A DNA stretch of 64,000 bases from JBBRDU01 sp038230335 (GTDB lineage Bacteria > Verrucomicrobiota > Verrucomicrobiia > Chthoniobacterales > UBA10450): the NCBI GenBank assembly GCA_038230335.1, contig JBBRNL010000011.1, positions 1 to 64,000 of the forward strand. Reading direction: 5' to 3'. The position numbers were made by a program, and so were the translations under genes. Position 1 is the first letter of the stretch. Each line of letters opens with the position of its first letter. Below are positions 44,147-53,231 of the stretch, one piece after another. Under the pieces are notes generated by a model that did no database searches, was not told the origin of the DNA, and saw only the letters and a program-made list of their open reading frames with translations.

Positions 44147-44581
44147 TCAGGGCGTCAGGAAAACCTTACCCGTAAACGGGTCCTTCACTTCCGTGCCGCT
44201 GGGAATGCCGCGCACATCCACGAGCCCCTGGTTCGGTGCGTATGGGCTCGTGACAAAGCCCGGTTTCTCGGCCACGGGAATGCCGTACGGAATATCGCGT
44301 TTCGAACTCTTTGCTTCCGTGACGACGGAGGCGGTTCGAACAGTGGGTTCGGGCGTCGCTGCTGGTGCCGCCGTCGGCGTCGGTGTGGGCGTGGTCAAGT
44401 CCGTGCTTTTGCCTCGTTCTCCGCGACTACGTGCCGGCGTCGGGTGCTTTTGCGGATGGGACATCGAGTTACCCAGCTTTTTAAACCAATCGCCTAACGA
44501 CTCTGCTCTGAGCGGATCAGCCAGAACAAGAAAGGCGGCCAGCGAGCATAGAAAGAAAGACGTTCGCACCAGGCTTTTCAC
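44147..44581 (-). CDS. Small secreted protein, unknown
   Basis: 144 residues; signal peptide 1-26 (LRAES). A Lys/Arg/Pro/Thr-rich middle (40-85) with a run of Thr-Pro repeats is followed by a conserved-looking end KPGFVTSPYAPNQGLVDVRG with FTGKVFLTP. Such ends occur in many verrucomicrobial small exported proteins; function unknown. Co-directional with the spermidine-synthase-like gene upstream (35 bp) and the membrane protein downstream. Confidence 0.7.
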   Translation of the reverse strand: MKSLVRTSFFLCSLAAFLVLADPLRAESLGDWFKKLGNSMSHPQKHPTPARSRGERGKSTDLTTPTPTPTAAPAATPEPTVRTASVVTEAKSSKRDIPYGIPVAEKPGFVTSPYAPNQGLVDVRGIPSGTEVKDPFTGKVFLTP

Positions 44582-44616
44582 AGTTGGCTACAGTCTGCCG
44601 TATCGCCCGCCACTGT

Positions 44617-45348
44617 TCAATCCCCGGAAATGGGCTTGCCTGCGAGGTAGACCGTGCTGGCCGATTCGCGCTCGAGCAAGGGATTGTCGAACTTGACCAC
44701 GCGCGCCGCGGCCCTCCCGAATGTAGCATTGAGCACCCGCAGGAATTCTTCGTCCGGGGCGTCGTCGGACCATTGCGCGAAGATGCCCCCGCCATGCAAA
44801 TGACGAGCCAGGGATCGAAGTCCCTCGGGCCGATAAAGCTCGGCGTGTCGCGGATGGAGGAGGTTGCTCGGAGAGTGATCTATGTCCAGAAGCACGGCAT
44901 GAAACTGTCGATTCGGCTGGGCTGGGTCAAATCCCTCCGCCGATTTTGCCATGGCGAAGAAGTCGCCTTGCACGAAACGGCAGCGTGAATCCGCCACCAG
45001 TTCGCGACCCAGAGGGACGAGACCCTGCCGGTGCCACGCAATGACCGGCTCCAACATTTCAACCACTGTGACTGATCGCACGGACGGGTTGCGCAAGGCC
45101 GCCCGCGCCGTGTACCCGAGACCGAGCCCGCCGATCACCACATCCCAGGCACCGGTTCCCAACTCCGCCAGAGCCAGATCGGACAGGGCCACCTCCACTT
45201 CGTGAAACAAACTCGACATCAGGAACGATTCACCCAGCTTGAGCTCGAAAATCTCACAGCCCCCTAACGACAGAACACGGCGGCGGCGCAAACTCAAGGC
45301 GCCCAGCGGCGTCTCTCGATAATCCAGCTCTTCGAAGTCCCGGCTCAT
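44617..45348 (-). CDS. Spermidine-synthase-like protein
   Basis: 243 residues of the spermidine synthase/PMT-like fold. Recognisable: ETPLGALSLRRRR near the start, SLFHEVEVALSDLAL, motif I VIGGLGLGYTARAAL, VVEMLEPVIAWHRQGL, and motif IV FHAVLLDIDHSP (DIDHS replaces the DxTDP-type loop). The polyamine-binding signature is incomplete, so it may methylate or aminopropylate another substrate. ATG 45348 has the MSRDFEELDY start. Probably first in an operon with 44147 and 43455. Confidence 0.82.
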   Translation of the reverse strand: MSRDFEELDYRETPLGALSLRRRRVLSLGGCEIFELKLGESFLMSSLFHEVEVALSDLALAELGTGAWDVVIGGLGLGYTARAALRNPSVRSVTVVEMLEPVIAWHRQGLVPLGRELVADSRCRFVQGDFFAMAKSAEGFDPAQPNRQFHAVLLDIDHSPSNLLHPRHAELYRPEGLRSLARHLHGGGIFAQWSDDAPDEEFLRVLNATFGRAAARVVKFDNPLLERESASTVYLAGKPISGD

Positions 45349-45490
45349 AGTGCTAAAACTACCCAGGGCGAGACCGTGTTCCTATTATTCAGTGCTACGG
45401 CAAACCGGAAACCTCTGTCTGCAGGGGAAGCGGCCAGCTTCCCTCTTCAAAACAGTGACGTTATAGCTTCACTTACAGTTGTTCGGGATT

Positions 45491-46801
45491 CTAGCGCGAG
45501 CGTTTTCCGCGATTTCCGCCGGCTGATCGCCGGGAACGAAAACCTCCTCGTCCCGGCGGCGGGGCGTGGCGTTGTGTGCCGGGAACCTGACCGGGAAGCC
45601 GATCCCGCCGCTCTCGTCCGGGCCGATCTTCGCGGGCTGGTCCCGCCGCATCATAATCGAAACCTTCCGCGCGCTTTCGCACGATGCCCCGGCCAATGAA
45701 TCGCTCGAGCGAGCGCAGTGGACCGTGATCTTCTGGAGTAATAAAACTGATGGCGTCGCCCACCGCGTGCGCTCGACCCGTCCGTCCAATGCGATGCACG
45801 TAATCTTCGGAATGCATCGGAAAATCAAAATTCACCACGTGCGAAATCCCGTCCACATCGATGCCACGCGCGGCAATGTCCGTCGCAACAAGCACTCGCA
45901 CGGCGCCCGACTTGAAATCTTTCAAGGCGCGCAGGCGCTGGTTCTGCGACCGATTCGAGTGAATCGTGCCCGTCTTGATGCCGCTGCCTTCCAAGCGCCG
46001 CGCGATGCGATCAGCCCCATGTTTGGTCCGCGTAAAGACAAGCACCGTATCGAACTGCGGATCCGACAGAAGATGGAGAAGCAAGGCCGGCTTGAGATGC
46101 GGGCGCACTTCATAGACGAACTGGGTCACCGTGTCCGCCGGGTTGGCCCGCCTCCCTATTTCAATGACCTTGGGCGAATGCTGGAACTCATGCGTCAGGA
46201 CTTCGATCTCACGCGAAAGTGACGCCGAGAACATCAGCGTTTGACGCTTCGGGGGCAAAGCTTTCACGATTTTGCGGATAGGCGGAAGAAAACCCATGTC
46301 GAGCATGCGGTCAGCCTCATCCAGAACGAGAAATTCGATCCCGGAAAAATTGCAATATCGCTGACCCATCAGATCGAGCAGGCGTCCGGGCGTTGCCACG
46401 ACAAGATCGACGCCGGAACGGAGCGCTTCGATCTGCGGCCGTTCGCTGACCCCGCCAAAAACGGTGGCCATGCGCAAAGGCAGATGGCGCGCGTAAGCCC
46501 GCACATTCTCTTCGATCTGCACGACGAGTTCGCGCGTGGGCGCGACCACCAGGGCGCGCAAACCGCGCCGCTGCGCGTCCTTGGACCGCGCCATGTGATT
46601 CAGAATCGGTAGCACAAACGCCGCCGTCTTGCCCGTTCCGGTCTGGGCGATGCCGATGACATCGCGCCCCGCCATCACTTCGGGAATGGCGGCAGACTGG
46701 ATGGGAGTCGGCTCCGTATAACCAGCTTCCTGGATTGATTTTAAGATGCGGTCATCCAGACCGAAAGAGCGAAATGGCACAGGACGAGGACTATCGTTCA
46801 A
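45491..46801 (-). CDS. rhlE: DEAD-box RNA helicase, RhlE type
   Basis: 436 residues. Q motif GYTEPTPIQSAAIP (28-40), Walker A AQTGTGKT (52-59), Ia PTRELVVQ, Ib TPGR, DEAD at 161-164, motif III SAS (192-194, usually SAT), then VLVATDIAARGIDV and HRIGRTGR. The C-terminal tail (about 385-436) is Arg/Gly/Pro-rich, typical of RNA-binding extensions. It remodels structured RNA, for example in ribosome assembly. Divergent from an RsmH-like rRNA methyltransferase, which fits a ribosome role. Confidence 0.96.
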   Translation of the reverse strand: MNDSPRPVPFRSFGLDDRILKSIQEAGYTEPTPIQSAAIPEVMAGRDVIGIAQTGTGKTAAFVLPILNHMARSKDAQRRGLRALVVAPTRELVVQIEENVRAYARHLPLRMATVFGGVSERPQIEALRSGVDLVVATPGRLLDLMGQRYCNFSGIEFLVLDEADRMLDMGFLPPIRKIVKALPPKRQTLMFSASLSREIEVLTHEFQHSPKVIEIGRRANPADTVTQFVYEVRPHLKPALLLHLLSDPQFDTVLVFTRTKHGADRIARRLEGSGIKTGTIHSNRSQNQRLRALKDFKSGAVRVLVATDIAARGIDVDGISHVVNFDFPMHSEDYVHRIGRTGRAHAVGDAISFITPEDHGPLRSLERFIGRGIVRKRAEGFDYDAAGPAREDRPGRERRDRLPGQVPGTQRHAPPPGRGGFRSRRSAGGNRGKRSR

Positions 46802-46920
46802 CCCGCTGTGATCACATGCTTTATCTTTAATAAATGATGTCGCCTGATGTTAGGCGTGCCACGAAAAGCGAGCGACGCGCAAAGCACTGGCAAGTCTGGC
46901 GCTTTCCGGCAGGTTCCCTA

Positions 46921-47979
46921 ATGGCGGATAGTCCCGCATCCGAGCCTTCTCCCGCAGCGAAGATCATACATCAACGCCGGCCGCGTTACCGCGGCAAAAA
47001 TCCGCGGGGATTCAAGGAGAAGTACAAAGAACACGATCCCGTACGATACCCAGACGCGGTCGCGAAAGTGCTCGCCTCCGGGAAAACTCCGGCTGGATCG
47101 CATCGCCCGATCATGGTGCGGGAAGTCCTGGAGGTTCTTGCACCCATGGCGGGCGAAATCGCGGTGGATTGCACGCTGGGCTACGGCGGACATGCACGCG
47201 AAATCATCCCGCACCTCGCCCCCGGCGGACATCTTTTTGGACTCGATGCGGATCCCGTCGAGCTGCCCAAAACGGAAGAGCGCCTTCGCACGCTCGGCTT
47301 CGGCCCGGATACTTTCAGCGCCCACCGAACCAATTTTGCGGGCCTTCCCCGCATCCTCATGCAAACCGGACACAGCGGAGCCGATGTGCTCCTGGCCGAT
47401 CTGGGCGTCTCTTCGATGCAACTGGACGATCCAACGCGCGGCTTCTCCCTGAAAGGGGAGGGGCCGCTCGACATGCGAATGAATCCGCGACGCGGTCAAC
47501 CTGCTTCGGTGCTCATTCAAAAAACCTCTACCGATGCGCTGATTCGTTTATTTCTCGAGAATGCCGACGAGCCCAATGCAGCGGCTCTGGGACCGGCCCT
47601 ATCCGGAAAACTGTTTGCCACGACGAGCTCGCTCGCATCGGCCGTCCGCCGCGCCCTTCCGCGTTTGCCCGAAGACGAGCGCGACCTGGCCGTGCGGCGC
47701 GTTTTTCAAGCATTGCGCATCGCGGTGAATGACGAATTTTCCGCCCTTGAAATGCTCTTGCGTCAGCTGCCTGATTGCCTGAAGCCCGGCGGCCGCGTTG
47801 CGATTCTCACATTTCATTCGGGCGAGGACCGACGCGTTAAAAAAGCATTTCAGGAAGGCGTCAGAGAGGGTTGGTACGCGGCTGTCGCCCGAGAGGTCAT
47901 TCGCGCAAGTCCAGAAGAGCGACACGCGAATCCCCGTTCCGCCTCGGCCAAGTTGCGCTGGGCTATACGCGCTGATTAG
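46921..47979 (+). CDS. RsmH-like 16S rRNA (cytosine-N4) methyltransferase with N-terminal extension
   Basis: 352 residues from ATG 46921; an upstream frame begins at 46834, but its extra residues look non-coding. The catalytic part begins at RPIMVREVLEVLAP and has LGYGGHAREI (SAM loop), LADLGVSSMQLDDPTRGFS, DMRMNP, FQALRIAVNDE and AILTFHSGEDRRVKKAF. RsmH modifies C1402 of 16S rRNA. The basic head RRPRYRGKNPRGFKEKYKEH (50-70 extra residues) is unlike the classic MraW start, and no dcw genes are adjacent. It may be the only RsmH or a paralogue. An R2 repeat overlaps its stop codon. Confidence 0.9.
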   Translation: MADSPASEPSPAAKIIHQRRPRYRGKNPRGFKEKYKEHDPVRYPDAVAKVLASGKTPAGSHRPIMVREVLEVLAPMAGEIAVDCTLGYGGHAREIIPHLAPGGHLFGLDADPVELPKTEERLRTLGFGPDTFSAHRTNFAGLPRILMQTGHSGADVLLADLGVSSMQLDDPTRGFSLKGEGPLDMRMNPRRGQPASVLIQKTSTDALIRLFLENADEPNAAALGPALSGKLFATTSSLASAVRRALPRLPEDERDLAVRRVFQALRIAVNDEFSALEMLLRQLPDCLKPGGRVAILTFHSGEDRRVKKAFQEGVREGWYAAVAREVIRASPEERHANPRSASAKLRWAIRAD

Positions 47980-48031
47980 GTAGGGGCGATTGACTCAATC
48001 GCCTGGACGGTTGAAGTCAATCGCCCCTACC
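47979..48031. repeat. R2 hairpin elements, inverted pair, partly coding
   Basis: Two copies head to tail: GTAGGGGCGATTGACTCAATCGCC on plus and GTAGGGGCGATTGACTTCAACC on minus. It overlaps the stop codon of the RsmH-like gene and encodes the last 12 residues of PepE on the other strand. Confidence 0.85.
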
Positions 48032-48729
48032 TGATTGTAAATAAGCCCAACGCTCAGCTCTGTCGGCTCTTTCCCCTTCCGGAATAATCGCGCTCCAGCA
48101 TTTCCTTTCAGCTGGACCGACCCATTCTCCACGCGAAGGATCGCGCCTTCCCGCAGGCCGATCACCGGCGTGTCGTTCTCTTGCAGGAATTCAAGAATAC
48201 GTTCTTCCCTGCTTTCACCCATGTGTTTCGAACCGGGATCCGCATCGATGTAATGGGGATTGATTTGAAGAGGGACCAGATGCAGCGCGTCGAACGAGCG
48301 CGGTTGCACGATCGGCATGTCGTTGGTCGTTCGAATGCTCGGACCTGCCACATTCGAGCCCGCGCTTGAGCCGATGTAGCGCATCCCCGCTTTGACGCGC
48401 TCCCGGATGATGGAAACCAACTCGAAATCGTACAAGGTTTTGAGCAGGCGAAACGTATTCCCTCCGCCAATCAGAATTACTTTTGCCTCATGCAGGGCGC
48501 GCGCCCGATCCGAAACGGCGTGCAGAGAATCCATCGCGTAACCCATCTGCGCAAAACGCTCCCTCGTGCGCGCCGCGTACGCATCCTGATCGCGCAAGGC
48601 GAACGGCACGAAAAGAATTCGGTCAAGGCCTGTGAGAAAATCGCGAACCTCCGCCTCAGCGTAGTCGAAATAGCCGCTCCCCCAGACCGTCGAAGTGCTC
48701 AACAAAAGAATCTTCCCGAGGTCGGCCAT
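47995..48729 (-). CDS. pepE: Dipeptidase E (peptidase S51)
   Basis: 244 residues with a class-I glutamine-amidotransferase-like fold. Nucleophile S122 in GSSAGS, H159 in NPHYID, and an oxyanion stretch GGGNTF (88-93). It cleaves Asp-X dipeptides, releasing aspartate; cytosolic. The last 12 residues (QVGAIDFNRPGD) are encoded by an R2 repeat pair (47979-48031), so the natural C-terminus has been extended or replaced. The rest of the protein is normal in length. Confidence 0.93.
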   Translation of the reverse strand: MADLGKILLLSTSTVWGSGYFDYAEAEVRDFLTGLDRILFVPFALRDQDAYAARTRERFAQMGYAMDSLHAVSDRARALHEAKVILIGGGNTFRLLKTLYDFELVSIIRERVKAGMRYIGSSAGSNVAGPSIRTTNDMPIVQPRSFDALHLVPLQINPHYIDADPGSKHMGESREERILEFLQENDTPVIGLREGAILRVENGSVQLKGNAGARLFRKGKEPTELSVGLIYNQVGAIDFNRPGD

Positions 48730-48874
48730 GGTTTACGCCGCGAATACTTGACCGCCAGAGGATCAATGACAAGCGGAAGCGCGCCTGACCGCCGACCAGG
48801 AGCCTGGCGTCCTTATCTCACATTAATAAGCAGCCAGGCGGCCGGCACGATGTAGAGTAAAGCCGGACAAGCTT

Positions 48875-49351
48875 ATGGATTACGTGATTCGCCCCCTCGC
48901 CCCGGAGGATGAACCGGTTCTCTGGGACATGGTCTATCAGGGAGTGCAGAGTGGGCAGGAGACAAATGCTCCTTCCCGCGAAATCGTCCATCAGCCAGAG
49001 CTGGCGCGATACGTGGAAGGCTGGGGACGCGAGGGCGACGCGGGATTCATCGCGCATGACACATTAGAGAGTCAACCCATCGGCGCGGTCTGGGTTCGTA
49101 TCCCGGCCGCGGCGCGGCCCGGCGGAAAAGAGGAAACGCCCCCCGAACTCGCCTTTGCCGTAAAACCTGGTCATCGGCGTCGCGGCATCGGGGCCGCGCT
49201 GCTGACCCAATTTGTCAAAGCCAATCCTGAACAGTCCTCCGTTACTCTGAACGTGCCGGCCAGCAGTCCCGCCGTCCGGCTTTACGAACGATTTGGATTC
49301 AAAGTGGAGAAAGAAAGCGACCGGGCCGTCACCATGCGACGCGATCTCTGA
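48875..49351 (+). CDS. GNAT family N-acetyltransferase
   Basis: 158 residues. N-terminal IRPLAPEDEPVLWDMVYQG, core AFAVKPGHRRRGIGAALLTQFV (motif A, acetyl-CoA binding) and final YERFGFKVEKESDRAVTMRRDL, the classical GNAT end. Acceptor unknown. ATG 48875 supported by MDYVIRPL. Divergent from pepE, convergent with the ABC-F gene. Confidence 0.93.
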   Translation: MDYVIRPLAPEDEPVLWDMVYQGVQSGQETNAPSREIVHQPELARYVEGWGREGDAGFIAHDTLESQPIGAVWVRIPAAARPGGKEETPPELAFAVKPGHRRRGIGAALLTQFVKANPEQSSVTLNVPASSPAVRLYERFGFKVEKESDRAVTMRRDL

Positions 49352-49379
49352 GATTTCTTTCTTTCTTGCTAACGGCGCA

Positions 49380-51287
49380 CTATGACGCGGAAAGCTGTTC
49401 CAGCTCGGCCCAGCGACGATAGAGACGTGCGACACTGGCTTTCGCTTCGTCGAGTTGTGTGACCAGTTGCGGCGCTTCCGCCGCGCGCGTCGCGTAAAAC
49501 TCAGGATCATTCAGCTGAGCTTCGATGCTTTGCACACCTGCTTCGGCCAGGTGAATGGCGGCTTCCATCCCTTCCAGTTCCCGCTGTTCTTTAAAAGAGC
49601 GCTTGCGCGCAGCCGCGACTGACTTCCGCGCCAGCTCAGCCCTTCTCGGCTCTGCTGGCGGCGGCGATTGAAAAGCTTTCCGGGCGCGCTCGTCTCGCAC
49701 TTGCTTGTTCTCCAGGTAATAGGAAAAATTTCCCGGCGTAACAAAGAGCCCATCCTCCTCAAACGCCACAATCTGGTCGCAAATTCGATCCAGAAAAAAG
49801 CGATCGTGACTTACGACCAGCGCGCTCCCTTCGAAATCAACCAGGGCTTCCTCCAGGATGCGCAAGCTCGCCAGGTCCAGATCGTTGGTCGGTTCATCGA
49901 GCACGAGAATATTTCCGCCGCGTTTCAGCACTTTGGCCAGCATGAGCCGAGCGCGCTCGCCACCGGAGAGGAGGTCGACGCGTTCGCTCGCCCGACTATC
50001 GGCAAATAAAAATCGGCGCAGATAACTGCGCACGCTCAGGGCCTGGCCGCCGAAATATACAGTGCCGTCGGTGTCTTCCACTTCTTCCATGACGGTGCCA
50101 GTGCCATCGAGCTGCATGCGCGATTGATCGATGTAATTGAAAACAATTTTCTTGCCCACTTTGGCCGTTCCCTCGTCGGGCGGGCGTTCTCCCAGGCAGA
50201 TCCGCAGCAGAGTCGTCTTGCCCACACCGTTACGGCCGACAATGCCGGTGCATTGCCCCGGACGGAGGGACAAGGTGAGCTTGCGAAATAACCAACGGGC
50301 CGTGTCGCCTTCCCCCACATGCGCGCCGGCATTAACCAGCTCAATGCCGGTGTTGCCCATCTCGGGCGCGCGCGGGATGAGCAGATCCATTTCACGCTCT
50401 TCCGGCGGCGCTTCCAATCCCGCCACTTCGTAAAAGGTGTCGAGGCGGTGCCGCGATTTTGATCGCTGCGCGCGCACCCCCGCCCGGACGTACTCCAATT
50501 CGGCGCGGATGAAACGCTGGCGGCGGCGCTCCGATTGCTCCGCGATCTGCTGCCGAACAGCCTTCGCTTCCAGATACATCTTGTAGTTGCCCGGATGCGA
50601 AAAGCAGCGGCCATCCGCCAACTCGATGATGCGCGTCGCAATGACGTCGAGGAAGTAACGGTCGTGTGTCACGAAAATGACGGCGCCTGGAAAGTTCCCG
50701 AGGAACTTTTCCAGCCAAAGAATGGATTCGGAATCAAGATGGTTGGTGGGCTCATCCAGGAGCAACAAATCGGGTTGTGCCACGAGCGCGCGGCAAAGCG
50801 CGACGCGCCGCTTTTCGCCGCCCGAGAGCGGGCCCACCACAGCGTCGAGTGGGGGCGCATAGAGCGCGGTCACGATTGATTTCAAGCGCGCATCGAGATT
50901 CCAGCCGTCCGCCAGTTCGATTTCATGCTGCAACTCGCCCAGCTCCGCGTCGCTCCCCTCGCCGGCCTCGTAGCGGCGCAGCCACTCCATCAAATCCGCC
51001 GCACCCGACACGATGTTTTCACGCACGGTCGATCGATCGTCGAGCTCGAATTCCTGCGGCAAATAACCCACGCGCAGGCCCCGGCGACGGACCACTTCAC
51101 CACTATCGGCTTCCTGTTCGCCGCTCAGAATTTTGAGAAGCGTCGTCTTGCCCGATCCGTTGCGGCCAACCAATCCTACTTTTTCCCCCGCGGCCACGGC
51201 AAGGGTCGCGGCCGACAGCAATTGTTGGTGACCATACGCAACCCGCACTTCGTTAGCCGATAAAAGCGCGGGAGCAACGGAAGCCAT
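49380..51287 (-). CDS. ABC-F family ATPase (Uup-like)
   Basis: 635 residues: two ABC domains in one chain and no membrane segments. First: GRNGSGKTTL (41-50), LSGGEKRRVALC, LLLDEPTNHLD. Second: GRNGVGKTTLLR, LSGGERARLMLAK, LVLDEPTNDLD. A linker of about 80 residues joins them, rich in Arg/Gln, and a coiled-coil C-terminal helix (about 560-635) is typical of Uup/YdiF. ABC-F proteins act on ribosomes or DNA; E. coli Uup is linked to branched DNA and ribosome biogenesis. Convergent with the GNAT gene. Confidence 0.95.
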   Translation of the reverse strand: MASVAPALLSANEVRVAYGHQQLLSAATLAVAAGEKVGLVGRNGSGKTTLLKILSGEQEADSGEVVRRRGLRVGYLPQEFELDDRSTVRENIVSGAADLMEWLRRYEAGEGSDAELGELQHEIELADGWNLDARLKSIVTALYAPPLDAVVGPLSGGEKRRVALCRALVAQPDLLLLDEPTNHLDSESILWLEKFLGNFPGAVIFVTHDRYFLDVIATRIIELADGRCFSHPGNYKMYLEAKAVRQQIAEQSERRRQRFIRAELEYVRAGVRAQRSKSRHRLDTFYEVAGLEAPPEEREMDLLIPRAPEMGNTGIELVNAGAHVGEGDTARWLFRKLTLSLRPGQCTGIVGRNGVGKTTLLRICLGERPPDEGTAKVGKKIVFNYIDQSRMQLDGTGTVMEEVEDTDGTVYFGGQALSVRSYLRRFLFADSRASERVDLLSGGERARLMLAKVLKRGGNILVLDEPTNDLDLASLRILEEALVDFEGSALVVSHDRFFLDRICDQIVAFEEDGLFVTPGNFSYYLENKQVRDERARKAFQSPPPAEPRRAELARKSVAAARKRSFKEQRELEGMEAAIHLAEAGVQSIEAQLNDPEFYATRAAEAPQLVTQLDEAKASVARLYRRWAELEQLSAS

Positions 51288-51464
51288 CGGTCATCTTAGC
51301 ACGCGAGATCATACAAGTGAAAATGCCGTGGGCAATCCGGCAAAACCTCTTTCGTCACCCTCGCTCGAGCCGCCGGGCGGACATGGCGAAAGAGCATCCG
51401 CTTGATGCCAGGCCAAAGTATCTGGCCATGAGGAGGAACGACCACATAAGCTGAAGCTTCTCTA

Positions 51465-52190
51465 ATGCTGCCCGATCACTACGCCACGCTTGGTCTGGAC
51501 CGCCGCTGCACCCTTGGGCAAATTCGCGCCGCCTATCGCCTGCTCGCGGCGCAACATCATCCTGATCGCAATCCAGATTCGCCCGAGGCTCCGCTGCGCA
51601 TGCAGGAATTGAACGCCGCCCATGAAACGCTCGGCGATACGCGACGTCGTCGCACCTACGACCGTGATCGGGACGAGAGCCGCCAGGAATCCAGGAAACC
51701 GGGAAGTCGGATTGAGCGCAACGTATCCCAGGTCGTTCACCTGCCCATCGAGGCGTTCTTTCGCGGCACGGCCCTGGAAGTGCGCGTAAACGATCCCGCT
51801 AACCCGGACGGAGCCGAGACCTACCGTCTCGATATTCCTGCTGAAACCGCGCCGGGTTGCCGTTTTCGTCTGGCACGAAGAGGCGCATTCGCGGGCGGCA
51901 CTGTTCAAGTGAGAGTCAAGCCGTTGCCTGGCTACCGCTTCAAGGCGCGCGGATCAGATCTGCGCTGCGATCTGCGCGTCAGCGCGCAACGCGCCACGCA
52001 AGGCGGGAGCGAAGCGATGCCCGGCCCGAGAGGGCAAATGGTTCGAGTAGAGATACCAGCCCGCGTGGCACGCGGCGAAGTGCTTCGGGTTCGGGGCGAA
52101 GGCCTGCCCAAGCCGCGCGGCGGTCGCGGCGATCTATTGGTTCGGATTATGTATCGTCCGGCCGTACACGTTTCGCGCTCTGCCAGATAA
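51465..52190 (+). CDS. J-domain co-chaperone with DnaJ C-terminal domain, no zinc finger
   Basis: 241 residues. J domain 1-70 with HPD in QHHPDRNPD and YATLGLDRRCTLGQIRAAYRLL. It goes almost directly into the DnaJ C-terminal substrate-binding region (about 85-220): VHLPIEAFFRGTALEVRV, PAETAPGCRFRLARRG, GSDLRCDLRV, LRVRGEGLPKPRGGRGDLLVRI. There is no G/F stretch and no CxxCxGxG zinc repeat, as in CbpA-like proteins. It stimulates DnaK ATPase and delivers clients. Single gene, no DnaK nearby. Confidence 0.92.
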   Translation: MLPDHYATLGLDRRCTLGQIRAAYRLLAAQHHPDRNPDSPEAPLRMQELNAAHETLGDTRRRRTYDRDRDESRQESRKPGSRIERNVSQVVHLPIEAFFRGTALEVRVNDPANPDGAETYRLDIPAETAPGCRFRLARRGAFAGGTVQVRVKPLPGYRFKARGSDLRCDLRVSAQRATQGGSEAMPGPRGQMVRVEIPARVARGEVLRVRGEGLPKPRGGRGDLLVRIMYRPAVHVSRSAR

Positions 52191-52342
52191 AATTTTACAG
52201 TGCGCCTTCCATTTTAAGCTAAGCCGATTCCAGACACGTCCCGTGGTGGAACGACCTCTCCGAGAGCGTTGTTAGAACCAAACCGCCGAAGGCGCCTGAC
52301 CACTATCGTTTTGTTCGGTCCCGCGCGCAAAGCATCGCTCTC

Positions 52343-52403
52343 TTGTCCCTAACGACTATTCAGCCGGTATAATCAATTAAGATGCTATCCTGGTCGTCTT
52401 AAT
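52343..52403 (+). promoter_or_regulatory. Promoter and operator-like inverted repeat of the Rrf2 gene
   Basis: A perfect TATAAT lies at 52368-52373; the best -35 (TTGTCC, 52343) is 19 bp upstream. Right after the -10 box, ATTAAGA (52376-52382) and TCTTAAT (52397-52403) form inverted arms of 7 bp with a 14-bp spacer, overlapping the predicted start of transcription. That position suits repression, possibly autoregulation by Rrf2. An octamer CCTAACGA (52348-52355) sits in the spacer. Confidence 0.55.
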
Positions 52404-52448
52404 CAAAAACGACTTGCTTCACTGATTGTATCTAATATCGTAACAGTC

Positions 52449-52865
52449 GTGGCAGTCAACACCCAGTTCGCGATCGCCGTCCATATCATGACCGCCCTGG
52501 CTTACAGCCGGGAACGGGATGTCACATCGACGTGGCTGGCCGGCAGTGTGAACACCAGTCCGAGTTTTGTGCGGCGCGTCCTGGCCAAGCTCTCCAGGGC
52601 GGGGTTGGTCGAGACGGCTACGGGCAAGAACGGCGCCTGCTGGCTGGCGCGGCGGCCCCGGGACATTTCACTTCTCGAAGTCTACCGCGCGGTGGACGGC
52701 CCCAAGGTCTTTGCTATTCACGCCTATAAACCACACCGGTCTTGCCGGGTCAGTTGCAATATCAAGTCGGCCTTGGAGACAGTTCTGCGCCGCTCCCAGA
52801 CATCCATGGAAGCGAGCCTGGACAAGATTAGTCTGGAAACCGTCCTTTCCGACTTGAAGAAGTAA
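52449..52865 (+). CDS. Rrf2-family transcriptional regulator
   Basis: 138 residues, GTG start 52449. Winged-helix DNA-binding domain 1-70: FAIAVHIMTALAYSRE, VTSTWLAGSVNTSPSFVRRVLAKLSRAGLVET (recognition helix), then LLEVYRAVDGPKVF. The ligand part has Cys residues (SCRVSC, about 97-101, plus C59), not the IscR Fe-S triad with spacing C-x5-C-x5-C. It resembles the YwnA-type Rrf2 group often next to SDR genes. Likely represses its own gene and the downstream SDR; the inverted repeat upstream supports this. Confidence 0.88.
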   Translation: MAVNTQFAIAVHIMTALAYSRERDVTSTWLAGSVNTSPSFVRRVLAKLSRAGLVETATGKNGACWLARRPRDISLLEVYRAVDGPKVFAIHAYKPHRSCRVSCNIKSALETVLRRSQTSMEASLDKISLETVLSDLKK

Positions 52866-52916
52866 GTGTTAGCGCTTAATTGATACTAACAGAATTACAA
52901 TAAGATTCAGAATCAA

Positions 52917-53207
52917 ATGAAATACAAAAACAACGAACCTAACTGCGAGCGGCTCGATAACGTCGCCGCCGCATCCTGCCGAAAATTGAAGAGAGGCCTC
53001 GCGCGCCTGAAAGAGGCCATTCAATCGCAATACAGCAACGCCTTCCCCGGGCGCCTTGACTCGATTGAACGCGCCCTCGCCGAGGCCGAAGCCTCCGCCT
53101 GGTCGACGCCGTTTCCTTCGCTCTTCTTCCCCCCACTCGCCCGGATCCGCCTCGATGAACTTGGAGCAACGGCCACGACAAATCCGGTATTCTTTGAACG
53201 CTCCTAA
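52917..53207 (+). CDS. Small protein of unknown function
   Basis: 96 residues without signal or membrane segment. The N-terminal half is helical (AAASCRKLKRGLARLKEAIQSQYSN, then LDSIERALAEAEASAW) and the end is TPFPSLFFPPLARIRLDELG. I recall similar short unnamed proteins in Verrucomicrobia but no function. It lies 51 bp after the Rrf2 gene and 24 bp before the SDR gene, so is probably part of the same regulated unit. One Cys could be redox-active. Confidence 0.6.
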   Translation: MKYKNNEPNCERLDNVAAASCRKLKRGLARLKEAIQSQYSNAFPGRLDSIERALAEAEASAWSTPFPSLFFPPLARIRLDELGATATTNPVFFERS

Positions 53208-53231
53208 ACTCAAACCCGCAACTCTTTAGAA

